The notes under the pieces: model-generated
What the model was told of the DNA's origin: nothing
What the model saw: the letters and a program-made list of their open reading frames with translations, nothing else
Databases searched by the model: none
Origin: a virus
DNA length: 51,538 nucleotides
Strand: one strand, 5' to 3'
Virus record (IMG/VR): IMGVR_UViG_3300042261_000360
Span: 1-51,538 of that record
Position numbers and translations under genes: made by a program
Shown: one piece after another, positions 1 through 8,353 of the stretch
How the letters are laid out: every line of letters begins with the position of its first letter
Numbering within the stretch: position 1 is the first letter of the stretch

Positions 1-728
1 AATCTGAAATCGTCCGAAGGAGCAGCTGTGCTCGGATCTGTGGTTACAGTATATTTATCTATGCGAGCTGAAAGTTCTGGATCTTTAAATATATTTACAA
101 TGGCCTGACGTATGACTTCCTGAGTCTCGGTTGGACCATAATAATAGAGTTTAAGAGTAAATGTATAGGTCCAGATAATCATTCTGTGGTCCTGTACCTG
201 ACCCTCGTACTGATCATCATAGGTAATGCTGTTTAGAATTATGGGTAAATCATGTTTAATGTTTAATTCTGGCACATAGGTTACGGTTACATTAAAGTCT
301 GGATTAAATGCCGGAACAATCTGTTCCATGATCTGTAGCCCGTCTTCTTGATTTTTTACATAGGCATAGAGATTAACAGTTAAATTATAAGGTGTTGGGC
401 CATAGATGCGCTTGGCCTGAGTCTCATTGATTACGGTTCTTTGCTGATTGTGCAGGTTAATTTTGCGTGCACCGTCATATTCAAAGGCTATGACCTCAAA
501 ACTCATGCGTGGCAGTGTTACTTCTACCTGTGGGTAATCTGGATTCGGCAGACGAGCTATTCTAGACAACATTTTATTTTTAGGTGCATAGCTTAATGGT
601 ATTCTAATGGTCTGACGCACAGTATTGGAACTATCGCGACGACGAATATTTAGATTGTTAAACATTACACCAAAGGCCACTATGGCTTTGCGTGTTATGC
701 CATGATACCAGATTTTACCATCAAACAT
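1..728 (-). CDS. gp15: gp15 tail sheath terminator/stabiliser, 3' part missing
   Basis: Reading the minus strand from an ATG at 728 gives an open frame that runs off the left edge of the window, about 242 residues without a stop. The N-terminus (MFDGKIWYHGITRKAIVAFG) and the run of motifs that follows (IRIPLSYAPK near residue 43, LPRMSFEVIAFEYD near 73, QIVPAFNPDFNVTVTYVPEL near 140) match T4 gp15 as I remember it. In that family gp15 forms a hexamer that closes the top of the tail tube and contracted sheath and joins the tail to the neck. The start overlaps the end of gp14 by 8 bases, which suggests translational coupling. The order 13-14-15 is as in T4. The remaining C-terminus lies outside the window, so full length cannot be judged. 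Confidence 0.88.
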   Translation of the reverse strand, partial: MFDGKIWYHGITRKAIVAFGVMFNNLNIRRRDSSNTVRQTIRIPLSYAPKNKMLSRIARLPNPDYPQVEVTLPRMSFEVIAFEYDGARKINLHNQQRTVINETQAKRIYGPTPYNLTVNLYAYVKNQEDGLQIMEQIVPAFNPDFNVTVTYVPELNIKHDLPIILNSITYDDQYEGQVQDHRMIIWTYTFTLKLYYYGPTETQEVIRQAIVNIFKDPELSARIDKYTVTTDPSTAAPSDDFR

Positions 729-1494
729 TTCTTATGACCTCACCAAAAGGATTAATCTCACTAAAATCTAATATGTCCAGAGCATCAGCAGTAAAATCTT
801 CGTTGTCAGCCAAAGGATCCTGTGTTGTTATCTTATAGGCTTCGGTCAGCAAGTAACCAGCATCTTCGGCATTATAGTCATTGGTATCCAATATGATTCT
901 GCTGCCAGTCTCTAATAAAAATTCATAACTGTCCACAGCCTGTGAGCGATCTGTTTCCATGCTGTCAATTTCAGCAACATCGGTATTAATTTCTTCGCTG
1001 CTGTATTGCCAGAGTTCAACCTGAAGTTTGTACACATAGAGTTTGCCCAGCTGATAAAATGGGTCATGAGATTCTACGCGTTTAATTTCAAAATAGCTCT
1101 TGGTCATGGGCAGATATAAAAGATCGCCCTCGGCCGGTCTGTTAGGTAGTTGCAGATAGCTGCCACGTCCTGTGCCTACGGCTTCGTCCCAGCGACTGCG
1201 TACCATGATAAAGGTAGCAGAGTCTCGAATTTCTATGCCAAACTTGCTCATGAGCTCACCATCACCACTAAAGCCATTGATATTTTCCAGATAACCTTCT
1301 AGAGGTATGGCATTTTCATATCTGGCCAATGTGTCGTCGGCAAATAGCGTATCGGTGTTAACTTCGGTGCGAGGCAAATAGAACAGATCGAAACCATAGA
1401 TCTTAATGCTTTCTATGATTAGATCTTCTATGGTTCTTTGTTCTGACGTTCTACCGCCAGGTATGCCGCTTTGGAAATAAAAATTGGTGGCCAT
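721..1494 (-). CDS. gp14: gp14 neck protein
   Basis: This 257-residue protein is about the length of T4 gp14 (256). It begins MATNFYFQSGIPGGRTSEQR, followed by an acidic region with FYLPRTEVNTDTLFADDTLA, which is characteristic of the gp14 neck family. Gp14 assembles with gp13 on the portal vertex after DNA packaging and forms the docking surface for the tail. The middle (about residues 90-165) holds the beta-rich core with RDSATFIMVRSRW and the conserved YLPMTKSYFEIKRVE segment. The C-terminus is acidic. The gene lies one base after the stop of gp13 (TAACATG) and overlaps gp15 by 8 bases, so the three neck genes form one translational unit. Nothing odd was seen. Confidence 0.92.
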   Translation of the reverse strand: MATNFYFQSGIPGGRTSEQRTIEDLIIESIKIYGFDLFYLPRTEVNTDTLFADDTLARYENAIPLEGYLENINGFSGDGELMSKFGIEIRDSATFIMVRSRWDEAVGTGRGSYLQLPNRPAEGDLLYLPMTKSYFEIKRVESHDPFYQLGKLYVYKLQVELWQYSSEEINTDVAEIDSMETDRSQAVDSYEFLLETGSRIILDTNDYNAEDAGYLLTEAYKITTQDPLADNEDFTADALDILDFSEINPFGEVIRNV

Positions 1495-1495
1495 G

Positions 1496-2464
1496 TTAGC
1501 CCACCATGAAATCAGGAGGCTCTACGTAGGTAGTTTGAGCTTCATTTTCTAAATAATCAATTTCGGCAACTGCTTCATCGTATATTTTTTGACCATTTAA
1601 AGTAACACCACCGGGCATCTGTATGCCTTCGAATTTTTTAAGATTGTTACCCCATTGTTTCTTAATCAGTGCCGTTGCGTAGCGTTTTAAGAAACGATCA
1701 TTATAGACGTCGGTCCAGGTGTCGGGATCTAGAATTCTGTAGCATTCTACTATGACCCATTCACCACAACTGACATCGGTATCCCAGTTCATGTCTATGT
1801 ACAGACGATTCTGATGACGCTGGAATTTAAAACTCTTGCTGCCAATCAGCAGCATGTCTATGAGAGCCAGATGCTGTTTGACCTGTTGATAATAGATGAT
1901 ACTGGTGCTGAGCAAATCAAACATGTCATTGAGACGCAGCTGATAGCGTATGTCCCACATGTAGTTCATGCCCGTGTTCACTGCACTAAAAGGTAGTATT
2001 CTGGTAACACCCAGAACACCATCGGATAGTTCAAAATACTTTTTATCTACATAACCCACAGTTACTGATGCTACTGTACTGCTATAACCACTGCTTTCAC
2101 CAATGATGGTTTCACCGGTGGTAAAAGTACCTGAGGTCTGTTTGACCAATAAACTAGTACCTGTACTAGTAGTATTAGCTTCGGCTGTTACGTAGGCATA
2201 GGCGCCAGAAGTCTGACCAACGACCTTTTCAGGTATGGAAAAACTACTTGCCACTGAGGAAGTTAAAAAGATTCTGGTTGCTGTAACCTGTTGTTTGAGG
2301 TAGAGCCTTTCAACACCATCGTAATGATAGTCTTGATAATACTGTAGAGCTTGGTCGATGCGATCAGAAACCTGATCGTCATCGACATTTATCTCTACGA
2401 CTGGATGCCCCAGTTCCCTAAGGCAATAGTCAATTAGCTCTTGTCTTGAGGCAGGAGCCGCCAT
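1496..2464 (-). CDS. gp13: gp13 neck protein with an inserted beta-rich segment
   Basis: This 322-residue protein starts with the typical gp13 segment (RQELIDYCLRELGHPVVEIN, residues 7-26, then DDDQVSDRIDQALQYYQDYH). The second half keeps YQLRLNDMFDLL and an aromatic segment ending MNWD. Gp13 builds the neck with gp14 and joins filled heads to tails. Between the two halves (about residues 79-136) lies a threonine/glycine-rich segment with the motifs VGQTSGAYAYV and TTGETIIGESSG. I do not recall this in gp13 of T4 or typical cyanophages, and it resembles beta modules of fibre and baseplate proteins. A good ribosome site (AAGGAG) lies about 6 bases before the ATG. The stop is one base from the gp14 start. 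Confidence 0.9.
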   Translation of the reverse strand: MAAPASRQELIDYCLRELGHPVVEINVDDDQVSDRIDQALQYYQDYHYDGVERLYLKQQVTATRIFLTSSVASSFSIPEKVVGQTSGAYAYVTAEANTTSTGTSLLVKQTSGTFTTGETIIGESSGYSSTVASVTVGYVDKKYFELSDGVLGVTRILPFSAVNTGMNYMWDIRYQLRLNDMFDLLSTSIIYYQQVKQHLALIDMLLIGSKSFKFQRHQNRLYIDMNWDTDVSCGEWVIVECYRILDPDTWTDVYNDRFLKRYATALIKKQWGNNLKKFEGIQMPGGVTLNGQKIYDEAVAEIDYLENEAQTTYVEPPDFMVG

Positions 2465-2473
2465 GGCGTCTCC

Positions 2474-5437
2474 TTATGCTTGAGCCTCTGTCCAGCTGAT
2501 GCGGAAGTTATTAACAACAGCAGCTGTTGGACTTGTATTTCTAGCTACCAATGTTAAGATATCTGGACCATTTGGATAACCCGGTGTCTTGAAGCTACCG
2601 TCGCCACCTAGGATACTGTTACCTAAATCACGAACTGCACCTAAGTCCAGGGTATCACCAACGTTGGCTGTAACGAAACCAAAGATCTGCTCGCCGCCTT
2701 GGATGATGGTTGTGTTACCAGTATGATCAATAATCTGTGCTAGCGAACCAACACCAATTGAGCTCACAACTGAGGTAACTGACCAAATACCAGGGAAGGT
2801 AGCAGCAGTAATACCAGTCTGTACTGGGAAGGTTGGATTCAAGATACCCAGAATCTGTACTGAGGTTGTTGTAACCAGGCCCATGCTCTTCAATTGCAAT
2901 TGCATGCGATTGATGATTTCACGAGTACCTAGTGCACCAACTGTGGCATTGTCAACTGAAGGTCCTAGTCTCAGACTTAAAATTGCAATACTTGTACCAG
3001 CTGCAACTGTGGTAATAGATGATTTAGTATAAGCAAATTGAATGCTTCGGTCATCATTGTAACCGCCATCCATGATTACGCTTGAACCCCAGTGCATTAC
3101 TGTTGGAGCACTATCTGATGTCAGATATACAACAGCTGCAACTGAGCTAAAGCCTGATGTACCACCATCAAACTCTGTGGCATAGAAGCGTTTAGCAATA
3201 CTTGTGTCACCACCAAATACGTTACGGGTAATACCAGTTAATTGCCAGCCATCCAGAGTTGAATTATATGATTTACCAGTATAAGTCATTGTTTCTGAAC
3301 TACCACCTGCACCAATTGCAGTACCTGGTGTTAATTGTTGTTGTACTAGAATAGTACCTGAACTTGGCCAATAAGTAGCATCTTTAACAACGAATGTTGT
3401 GTCTGTGCCACCCAGTGTAATACCATTAGCTGTAGTTGAAGCACTAATGAATCTGCTATAGAACAGACCGTTTGTAACTTCATAACGAGCTGGAAGGTTA
3501 CCAGATCTCATGTAGGCTTGGTTATTAACGTTGTTGTTGGCTCGTTTATGGCAATAGATTACATTACCGTCTGTACCACGGAAGCCCCAGCGAATGAAAC
3601 CAGCACCGTACCAGGAATAGTCTATGTAGAACATCTGCATCTTGGTTGGATCTAAAACATAACCACTAGGTCCTGTACCATCCATCTTGTCTAAGTTCCA
3701 TGAACTTTGTGGAATACGAACTTCCTGAATTACGTTTACACGGCAACCATTGAGTGTCTGACCACGATATGGTGGGCTAATTGTAATGGTGTTGTCGTTG
3801 AGAACCTGTGTAACCTGACACATCTGACCCTTGATGGTGATGCGATCATTTGGTGTTAATTGTTTACTAAATTTAGTAGTTACACCAGTAACAAATACAC
3901 TATTGTTAAGAACGTTAACTGTACCAAACAATTCCTGTGTGTTACGTCTTTGAACAACGAACCATTGGTCACCATTGTATTCGGTATAGAAACCGTTTTG
4001 GTCATCGAAGAAACCAACCTTAGCAGCTGCACCTCTCCAATTTTTAACGCTTACGTTAACATTTGCACCACCTGGAGCTGTATCAGTTGAGCTGGTTGCC
4101 ATGGCATATGTAATGATATTGGCAGTAGTAACTGTGCTTGATACAATGAATGTACCATTGTATGGGTTAGTTGCACCAGCATTGGTCACAACACCTTCAA
4201 CCTGGATTGTTGCACCAGATGAAATATTAATGGCCTGTTGTGTTTGTATGGTTACGCTTGTACCGTTTGAAGTAACATAGTTAACATCGAAGTTTGGACA
4301 TACTTTAGTACCTGTACTAAACTGTATGCCTTTACCTGATTGGTAACGGAAATAACGGCGAGTCTGACGTATGGCTGCAACACCCGGAGTATTATTAACT
4401 GTGCTAATTAATACACCACCGTCACTTGGTCTATGTACAAATGTACATTCAGGACGAGGGAAAATAATAGCATTACTTGATACAATAATACCAGAAGCAC
4501 TACCTGAGACAAATGTATCACCAGTAATGGATTTGGTTTGGTAACGGAAGCTAGTAGTTGTTGGAACGTCATAGACAACCCAGACACCGTTAGCCGATGT
4601 TGTTGTTGAGCTGTTTACCAGAATTGGTGTTCCAGGTAACATGCCGTGTGGTCCAATGGTATCAACAGTAACTGTACCAGCTGAGTCAGACAGCATACGA
4701 TCATGGATAATTCTAGATGTTGTGTTGTTATTGTCAAATACTGAACCAGGTAATATGGCTGTTGAACTAAGGTTCAAGTTACCATTGGCAATACCTTTGG
4801 CAAAGTAGCTGAAACGATATGCTGAGAGACTTGATACTGCATAAACACCTTCGCAGTTTGAGCTAGTTGTATAAGCTACCGAAACCAGATCACCGGTTGT
4901 AAGATTGTGTGGGAAGAATGTATCAACTGTGATTAAACTCTTGCCTAGAACACCGCCTGGTGCACCTAATGTACCAACAATGCTGGTTACAAATAATGCG
5001 TTGGCGCCTTGTTTGAAGAAGTAGCTAGGATAGTTTTCAACACGAGCAAATGATTCCCATTTGATTGGTTGTAGACCATATTCAAAGTCAGTATCGATTA
5101 AAGACTGAGGAGCTGCTACTCTAAGTTTATTGGTTGGGTCCTGTAATACTTCGTCAAAAGTATTGGTTTCAGCAAATTCGTCTACCAGTATAGACAGGCC
5201 TGCACTGGTGTCCATGCTGGCTGTATTGTAGTTGAGAACAATTCTAGTACCAGTGGTGCTCCAGGGTGATGTAACCTGTGCCCAAAGATCAGGATCGCTG
5301 AAATTGTAAATAACAGTATTGGTGCTTACGTTGGTAATCAACAATAGCTGTTCATTGTTAATGATCTTGTTGGGAACAATGATCGTTTTAGTACCTGGGT
5401 TAAAGGTATAGTAATTGGGTATTACTCTCTTAGCCAT
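2474..5437 (-). CDS. large virion structural protein of cyanophage type
   Basis: This 987-residue protein has the conserved segment TFDEVLQDPTNKLRVAAPQS followed by SLIDTDFEYGLQPIKWES (about residues 95-130), which I recognise from large structural proteins of T4-like cyanophages; its exact virion position is not known to me. Downstream are two or three beta units with the pattern PHNL/PHGM...G..v.v (about 170-300) and a unit with VTGVTTKFSKQLTPNDRITI (about 525), a small fold also seen in the gp7-like and DUF4815 proteins here. A further part has YIDYSWYGAGFIRWGFRGTD. It is the last gene of the fibre island and abuts gp13 (9-base gap). The start is supported by GGAG about 8 bases upstream. 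A late-promoter-like core lies 71 bases before it. The likely role is a fibre or baseplate decoration. Confidence 0.7.
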   Translation of the reverse strand: MAKRVIPNYYTFNPGTKTIIVPNKIINNEQLLLITNVSTNTVIYNFSDPDLWAQVTSPWSTTGTRIVLNYNTASMDTSAGLSILVDEFAETNTFDEVLQDPTNKLRVAAPQSLIDTDFEYGLQPIKWESFARVENYPSYFFKQGANALFVTSIVGTLGAPGGVLGKSLITVDTFFPHNLTTGDLVSVAYTTSSNCEGVYAVSSLSAYRFSYFAKGIANGNLNLSSTAILPGSVFDNNNTTSRIIHDRMLSDSAGTVTVDTIGPHGMLPGTPILVNSSTTTSANGVWVVYDVPTTTSFRYQTKSITGDTFVSGSASGIIVSSNAIIFPRPECTFVHRPSDGGVLISTVNNTPGVAAIRQTRRYFRYQSGKGIQFSTGTKVCPNFDVNYVTSNGTSVTIQTQQAINISSGATIQVEGVVTNAGATNPYNGTFIVSSTVTTANIITYAMATSSTDTAPGGANVNVSVKNWRGAAAKVGFFDDQNGFYTEYNGDQWFVVQRRNTQELFGTVNVLNNSVFVTGVTTKFSKQLTPNDRITIKGQMCQVTQVLNDNTITISPPYRGQTLNGCRVNVIQEVRIPQSSWNLDKMDGTGPSGYVLDPTKMQMFYIDYSWYGAGFIRWGFRGTDGNVIYCHKRANNNVNNQAYMRSGNLPARYEVTNGLFYSRFISASTTANGITLGGTDTTFVVKDATYWPSSGTILVQQQLTPGTAIGAGGSSETMTYTGKSYNSTLDGWQLTGITRNVFGGDTSIAKRFYATEFDGGTSGFSSVAAVVYLTSDSAPTVMHWGSSVIMDGGYNDDRSIQFAYTKSSITTVAAGTSIAILSLRLGPSVDNATVGALGTREIINRMQLQLKSMGLVTTTSVQILGILNPTFPVQTGITAATFPGIWSVTSVVSSIGVGSLAQIIDHTGNTTIIQGGEQIFGFVTANVGDTLDLGAVRDLGNSILGGDGSFKTPGYPNGPDILTLVARNTSPTAAVVNNFRISWTEAQA

Positions 5438-5440
5438 GTT

Positions 5441-6055
5441 TTAATCTCCAAAAGCTATATTAATGGGGTTCAAAGGGTATTTTTGTACCTGTATTGATGC
5501 CGACTTAGTATTTATCTTTATAAAAACTGTGGTTCTAGTGCGCGGTGGTTTATAGAATATGATCTTTGAGCCACGCATTCTAAAACTGTTGGTCCGGCCT
5601 GCATCAAATTCACTGAGCCAGGGCCACAATCTATTATAATGTTTAATAACCGGAGTTAGAGGCCTGCCATCGACAATGACTTCTAAATCCTTGTTATCAG
5701 TATATTCAGTGCCTGATAAAACACTTCCATTGGCTCTCAGTGTAAATACCTGTTTTAGGTTGTTTACCTGATAGCTAATATCGTCTATGACGGTGTTTAC
5801 GACCTGGGTGATGCCTGTTACAGTAACATACTGCGGAGCCCAGGCAGACCCAGTCCAGATCATGGTTTGACCTATGACCGGAGTAGAACTGGATATAGCA
5901 TAGCCCTGTAGCTTAGCTACTACAGGCGCACTGGTGCTACCACTTAGGTCGCCACCTAACTTTACCTTTTCGTTATCAAGGTTGCCGAAATTATTATCTA
6001 ATTCGGCATTGGTTAAGGGCAACCCCTTGGACTGTCTAAGTGTCAGGGCTGCCAT
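5441..6055 (-). CDS. small virion/fibre structural protein
   Basis: This 204-residue protein opens with LTLRQSKGLPLTNAELDNNF, a signature found at the start of many phage structural and fibre proteins, followed by DLSGSTSAPVVAKLQGYAIS and a segment with WTGSAWAPQYV, which is typical of fibre shaft repeats. The C-terminal half (about residues 85-204) is beta-rich, with FTLRANGSVLSGTEYTDNKD and a basic patch (PPRTRTTVFIKINT). No enzyme motif is visible. It lies between the 179-residue structural protein and the 987-residue protein, with a 3-base gap to the latter. This fits an assembly partner or attachment piece of the 987-residue protein, but that is inference. Confidence 0.65.
   Translation of the reverse strand: MAALTLRQSKGLPLTNAELDNNFGNLDNEKVKLGGDLSGSTSAPVVAKLQGYAISSSTPVIGQTMIWTGSAWAPQYVTVTGITQVVNTVIDDISYQVNNLKQVFTLRANGSVLSGTEYTDNKDLEVIVDGRPLTPVIKHYNRLWPWLSEFDAGRTNSFRMRGSKIIFYKPPRTRTTVFIKINTKSASIQVQKYPLNPINIAFGD
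5509..5516 (-). promoter_or_regulatory. possible late promoter core before the 987-residue gene
   Basis: AGATAAATAC lies within the 204-residue gene, 71 bases before the ATG at 5437. The longer leader and coding location make it uncertain. Confidence 0.35.
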
Positions 6056-6071
6056 TCTTTAACCTTTTTAA

Positions 6072-6611
6072 TTAACTGACTGTAATAGTCCAGGTAATTT
6101 GCAATGTATCGTCGTTACCTTTGTTAACTGCATTGAATGTAGTACGGCAAAGCATTGTACCACCTAGTGCAGCTGTTGAACTATTGAAGATACCTGCTTC
6201 TGTAATTGCTGTTGTATTACTTGTATTAGTTCTTTGTGGGTTATTGGTGCCAAATACTGCAACATAGGTAACAACGCCAGTTGATTGGGTTGTTGATGCA
6301 ATTGGAGCTCTTGAATAAGCTGCAATATCACCAGCAACTGTTACTTCAGTTCCCAGTGTTGTATCATTAACTGATGCAGTTGTTGTGCTTGTACCCAGGC
6401 CCATGTATGTCATGCAGCTAGTTGCAGACGCAGTTGTATAAACTGCAGTAACTGATGTAGCTGTACCAATCATACGTGTAGCAATATAGTTTTTACCGCT
6501 TTGAACTACTAGGTTTGGTATAAAACGGTTTTCTTTAGTGACGCCATCGGGTCCGATAACCTTGATGTCCACACTACCACGAAGTTTTAAGTTTTCTTCG
6601 GTGTTAAACAT
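6072..6611 (-). CDS. phage structural protein, tail/fibre associated
   Basis: This 179-residue protein begins with a short charged segment (ENLKLRGSVDIKVIGPDG) and continues with VVQSGKNYIATRMIG and MTYMGLGTSTTTASVNDTTL. The final part (about residues 125-179) reads AITEAGIFNSSTAALGGTML and ends LQITWTITVS. Proteins with this plan (GKN.I..R.., MG.GtgtTa...T.L, EaGIFn..) are common in tailed phages and are thought to be virion components; no function is established that I can name. An AAGGAG sequence about 11 bases before the ATG supports the start. A perfect TATAAATA on the minus strand lies about 112 bases upstream, inside the preceding gene. Confidence 0.65.
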   Translation of the reverse strand: MFNTEENLKLRGSVDIKVIGPDGVTKENRFIPNLVVQSGKNYIATRMIGTATSVTAVYTTASATSCMTYMGLGTSTTTASVNDTTLGTEVTVAGDIAAYSRAPIASTTQSTGVVTYVAVFGTNNPQRTNTSNTTAITEAGIFNSSTAALGGTMLCRTTFNAVNKGNDDTLQITWTITVS

Positions 6612-6625
6612 TTATAAATGCTCCT

Positions 6626-7039
6626 TTAATAAGTTAATACTCTTTGTTCACCAACGTAGTCTTCTGCGATATAGCCTATATCACAATAGTTCGTCATACG
6701 CAGTAATCCCTGATTGTATACAGTATTTATATCAGAGTCATCCTTGACACTGCCTGGCGTACCTTTTCCTAGGTTTCTATTGAGAACCAGTCGTACCAGA
6801 TCGTTTATAGGGGTCTGGTCTGTGCCATAGTTTAAGCCATAGCGACTGGATATGATGCTATGCGTTGCCCCGGTCGTACGTATGTATCTAAAATTATGGT
6901 AATTCTGCAAGGAATCTTCATAATTATTTTCTAATTCTACCTGAGCTCCCCAGGCATAGATGCTGTTACTGCTATTGCCCGCATAGGTGCTGGCACCAGT
7001 ATCGTCTAATAGTATGAGTTTGGCATATAGGGTAGACAT
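6626..7039 (-). CDS. short fibre protein that starts inside a lectin-like domain
   Basis: This 137-residue protein begins with the second half of a carbohydrate-binding-like fibre domain: LILLDDTGASTYAGNSSNS, then YAWGAQVELENNYED, then FRYIRTTGATHS. In the 2165-residue fibre the same segment closes a complete domain that starts about 200 residues earlier, so this ORF looks like a C-terminal fragment. It ends with TNYCDIGYIAEDYVGEQRVL, a motif (CD..Y.AEDYVG) known from repeats of marine phage fibres. Its ATG overlaps the stop of the Mtd-N-like gene upstream (TAATG), which suggests coupled translation. It may be a swapped fibre tip, a relic, or a subunit that completes another protein's half-domain. 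Confidence 0.65.
   Translation of the reverse strand: MSTLYAKLILLDDTGASTYAGNSSNSIYAWGAQVELENNYEDSLQNYHNFRYIRTTGATHSIISSRYGLNYGTDQTPINDLVRLVLNRNLGKGTPGSVKDDSDINTVYNQGLLRMTNYCDIGYIAEDYVGEQRVLTY
6724..6731 (-). promoter_or_regulatory. possible late promoter core inside the 137-residue gene
   Basis: An exact TATAAATA on the minus strand lies 112 bases before the ATG of the 179-residue gene (6611). It is within coding sequence, so it may be chance, but it matches the T4 consensus better than most other cores here. Confidence 0.33.
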
Positions 7040-8337
7040 TATAGTTCAGCGTCGTAGCGGGCTATGTGTAGTACAGGATTAGCTGGCGTAGTTGAAAACT
7101 GCAGATATCCGCCACCGGTTCTGCTGCTGATTCTTTCACCAGAAGATCCATTAATACCGCTTACAGTTAAAGTGGTGCCGGCACTGAATTCCGTAGCCTG
7201 ACCACCAGTTCCACCAGTGGAAAAATGTGTAACCGATGGATTGGCTCGCATGGACACAGGCAACATGGGTAGAGCAGCTCTATTACCGGTTACTGTAAAC
7301 ATTAATAGAATGTTGGCTGATTCGGCTGGGTCAGGAAAACGTTGAAAGTATCTCTGACACTGAGCCTGTTGCAGATAAAGTGGTGCTCTTTCAAATGGTG
7401 TAGCCACGGGTCCGTGTTCTAGCTGTATGCCAGTTATGCGGGTTGTGCTGGTAGATGCTACATCGCGTATGATGCGACATTCCAGTCCATTGGCAAAACC
7501 AGCTGCCATGACACTGGTGTTCCAGGTATAGGTATAATAGGTCCAGCTGCTGGTTGGTCCACCACCAATGCCCACGGCTCCACCAGTTACATTGACCATG
7601 GTGCTGGTAAAGGTATCGGCTGTGATGGGATAGGCTAATTCTACATACAGATTAGAATTTCCAGCAAGGTTTTTGGCCCAGAAGCTAATGGTCATGGCAC
7701 TGCTAACACAGCTAGCCGCTTCCAGAGCTGGTATGCGCTGAGCCACCAAAGGATAGCTAAGGCCCGAATTGCTCCATTCTAAACTATAGGGGAAACTGCT
7801 GTCAGGAACGTCTGAACTCTGACGCTGATCGGTTATGTTGGTGCCAACCCAGCGATCGGCCAGATAGCTATTGTTGGTAGATGTTGTAGTACCTCGTTGC
7901 CAGAACAATAAATTACCATTGATTAGTTTGTTTCTAAAAGCAAAGGGCGAACTCATGATGACGCTGCCACTGACTGCAAAGCTTGCTGGCTGAACTGGAT
8001 TGAGCTGAACAACGCCGGCATTGACTATGATGCTGGTTCCGTCGGCTCGAGCTATACCGATCTGGCCAGAAGTAGCCACAGGAACGCTGATGGTTCCGGA
8101 ACTAATGGTTATGCTGGTTCCGTCAATTTTTACTGTTCCTGGAACGCTGCTGGTGCTGAGTCTGAGCAGAGCTGCAGTAACAAAGCTTTCGGTAGCCAGA
8201 GGGTTACCACCCAAGGTGGCACCATCCATGACGACTACTGTGGCCTTACTGGTATCTACAAATAGTTCACCATCACTACCAGCAAAGGTATTGATTAGTG
8301 TGGTAGATCCTCTACGGAATTGAAGTGTTTTGGACAT
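7039..8337 (-). CDS. tail fibre protein with Mtd-N-like head and fibre C-terminal domain
   Basis: This 432-residue protein has three parts. Residues 1-55 (LQFRRGSTTLINTF, then DGELFVDTSKATVVVMDGAT) are the small beta domain shared by six genes here and similar to the N-terminal domain of the major tropism determinant (Mtd). Residues 60-120 carry two copies of a collar motif (VKIDGTSITISSGTIS and ARADGTSIIVNAGVVQ). From about residue 130 comes a widespread phage fibre domain: FRNKLINGNLLFWQRGTTTS, LADRWVG, SFWAKNLAG, RITGIQLEHGPVATPFE and QAQCQRYFQRF. The product is expected to be a trimeric receptor-binding fibre. A GATAAATA core lies only 6 bases before the ATG and there is no ribosome-binding sequence. 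The 137-residue ORF overlaps the 3' end. Confidence 0.78.
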   Translation of the reverse strand: MSKTLQFRRGSTTLINTFAGSDGELFVDTSKATVVVMDGATLGGNPLATESFVTAALLRLSTSSVPGTVKIDGTSITISSGTISVPVATSGQIGIARADGTSIIVNAGVVQLNPVQPASFAVSGSVIMSSPFAFRNKLINGNLLFWQRGTTTSTNNSYLADRWVGTNITDQRQSSDVPDSSFPYSLEWSNSGLSYPLVAQRIPALEAASCVSSAMTISFWAKNLAGNSNLYVELAYPITADTFTSTMVNVTGGAVGIGGGPTSSWTYYTYTWNTSVMAAGFANGLECRIIRDVASTSTTRITGIQLEHGPVATPFERAPLYLQQAQCQRYFQRFPDPAESANILLMFTVTGNRAALPMLPVSMRANPSVTHFSTGGTGGQATEFSAGTTLTVSGINGSSGERISSRTGGGYLQFSTTPANPVLHIARYDAEL

Positions 8338-8343
8338 AATAGT

Positions 8344-8351
8344 TATTTATC
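8344..8351 (-). promoter_or_regulatory. late promoter core before the 432-residue fibre gene
   Basis: GATAAATA lies two bases after the stop of the 627-residue gene and 6 bases before the ATG at 8337. The 17-base stretch from core to start codon is identical to the one before the 491-residue gene, which suggests the promoter and head domain travel together. Confidence 0.66.
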
Positions 8352-8353
8352 TG

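Noticed and set aside
52-59. GATAAATA on the minus strand inside gp15
   Set aside because: It lies in coding sequence far from any start in the window and reads as ordinary codons (Asp-Lys-Tyr).
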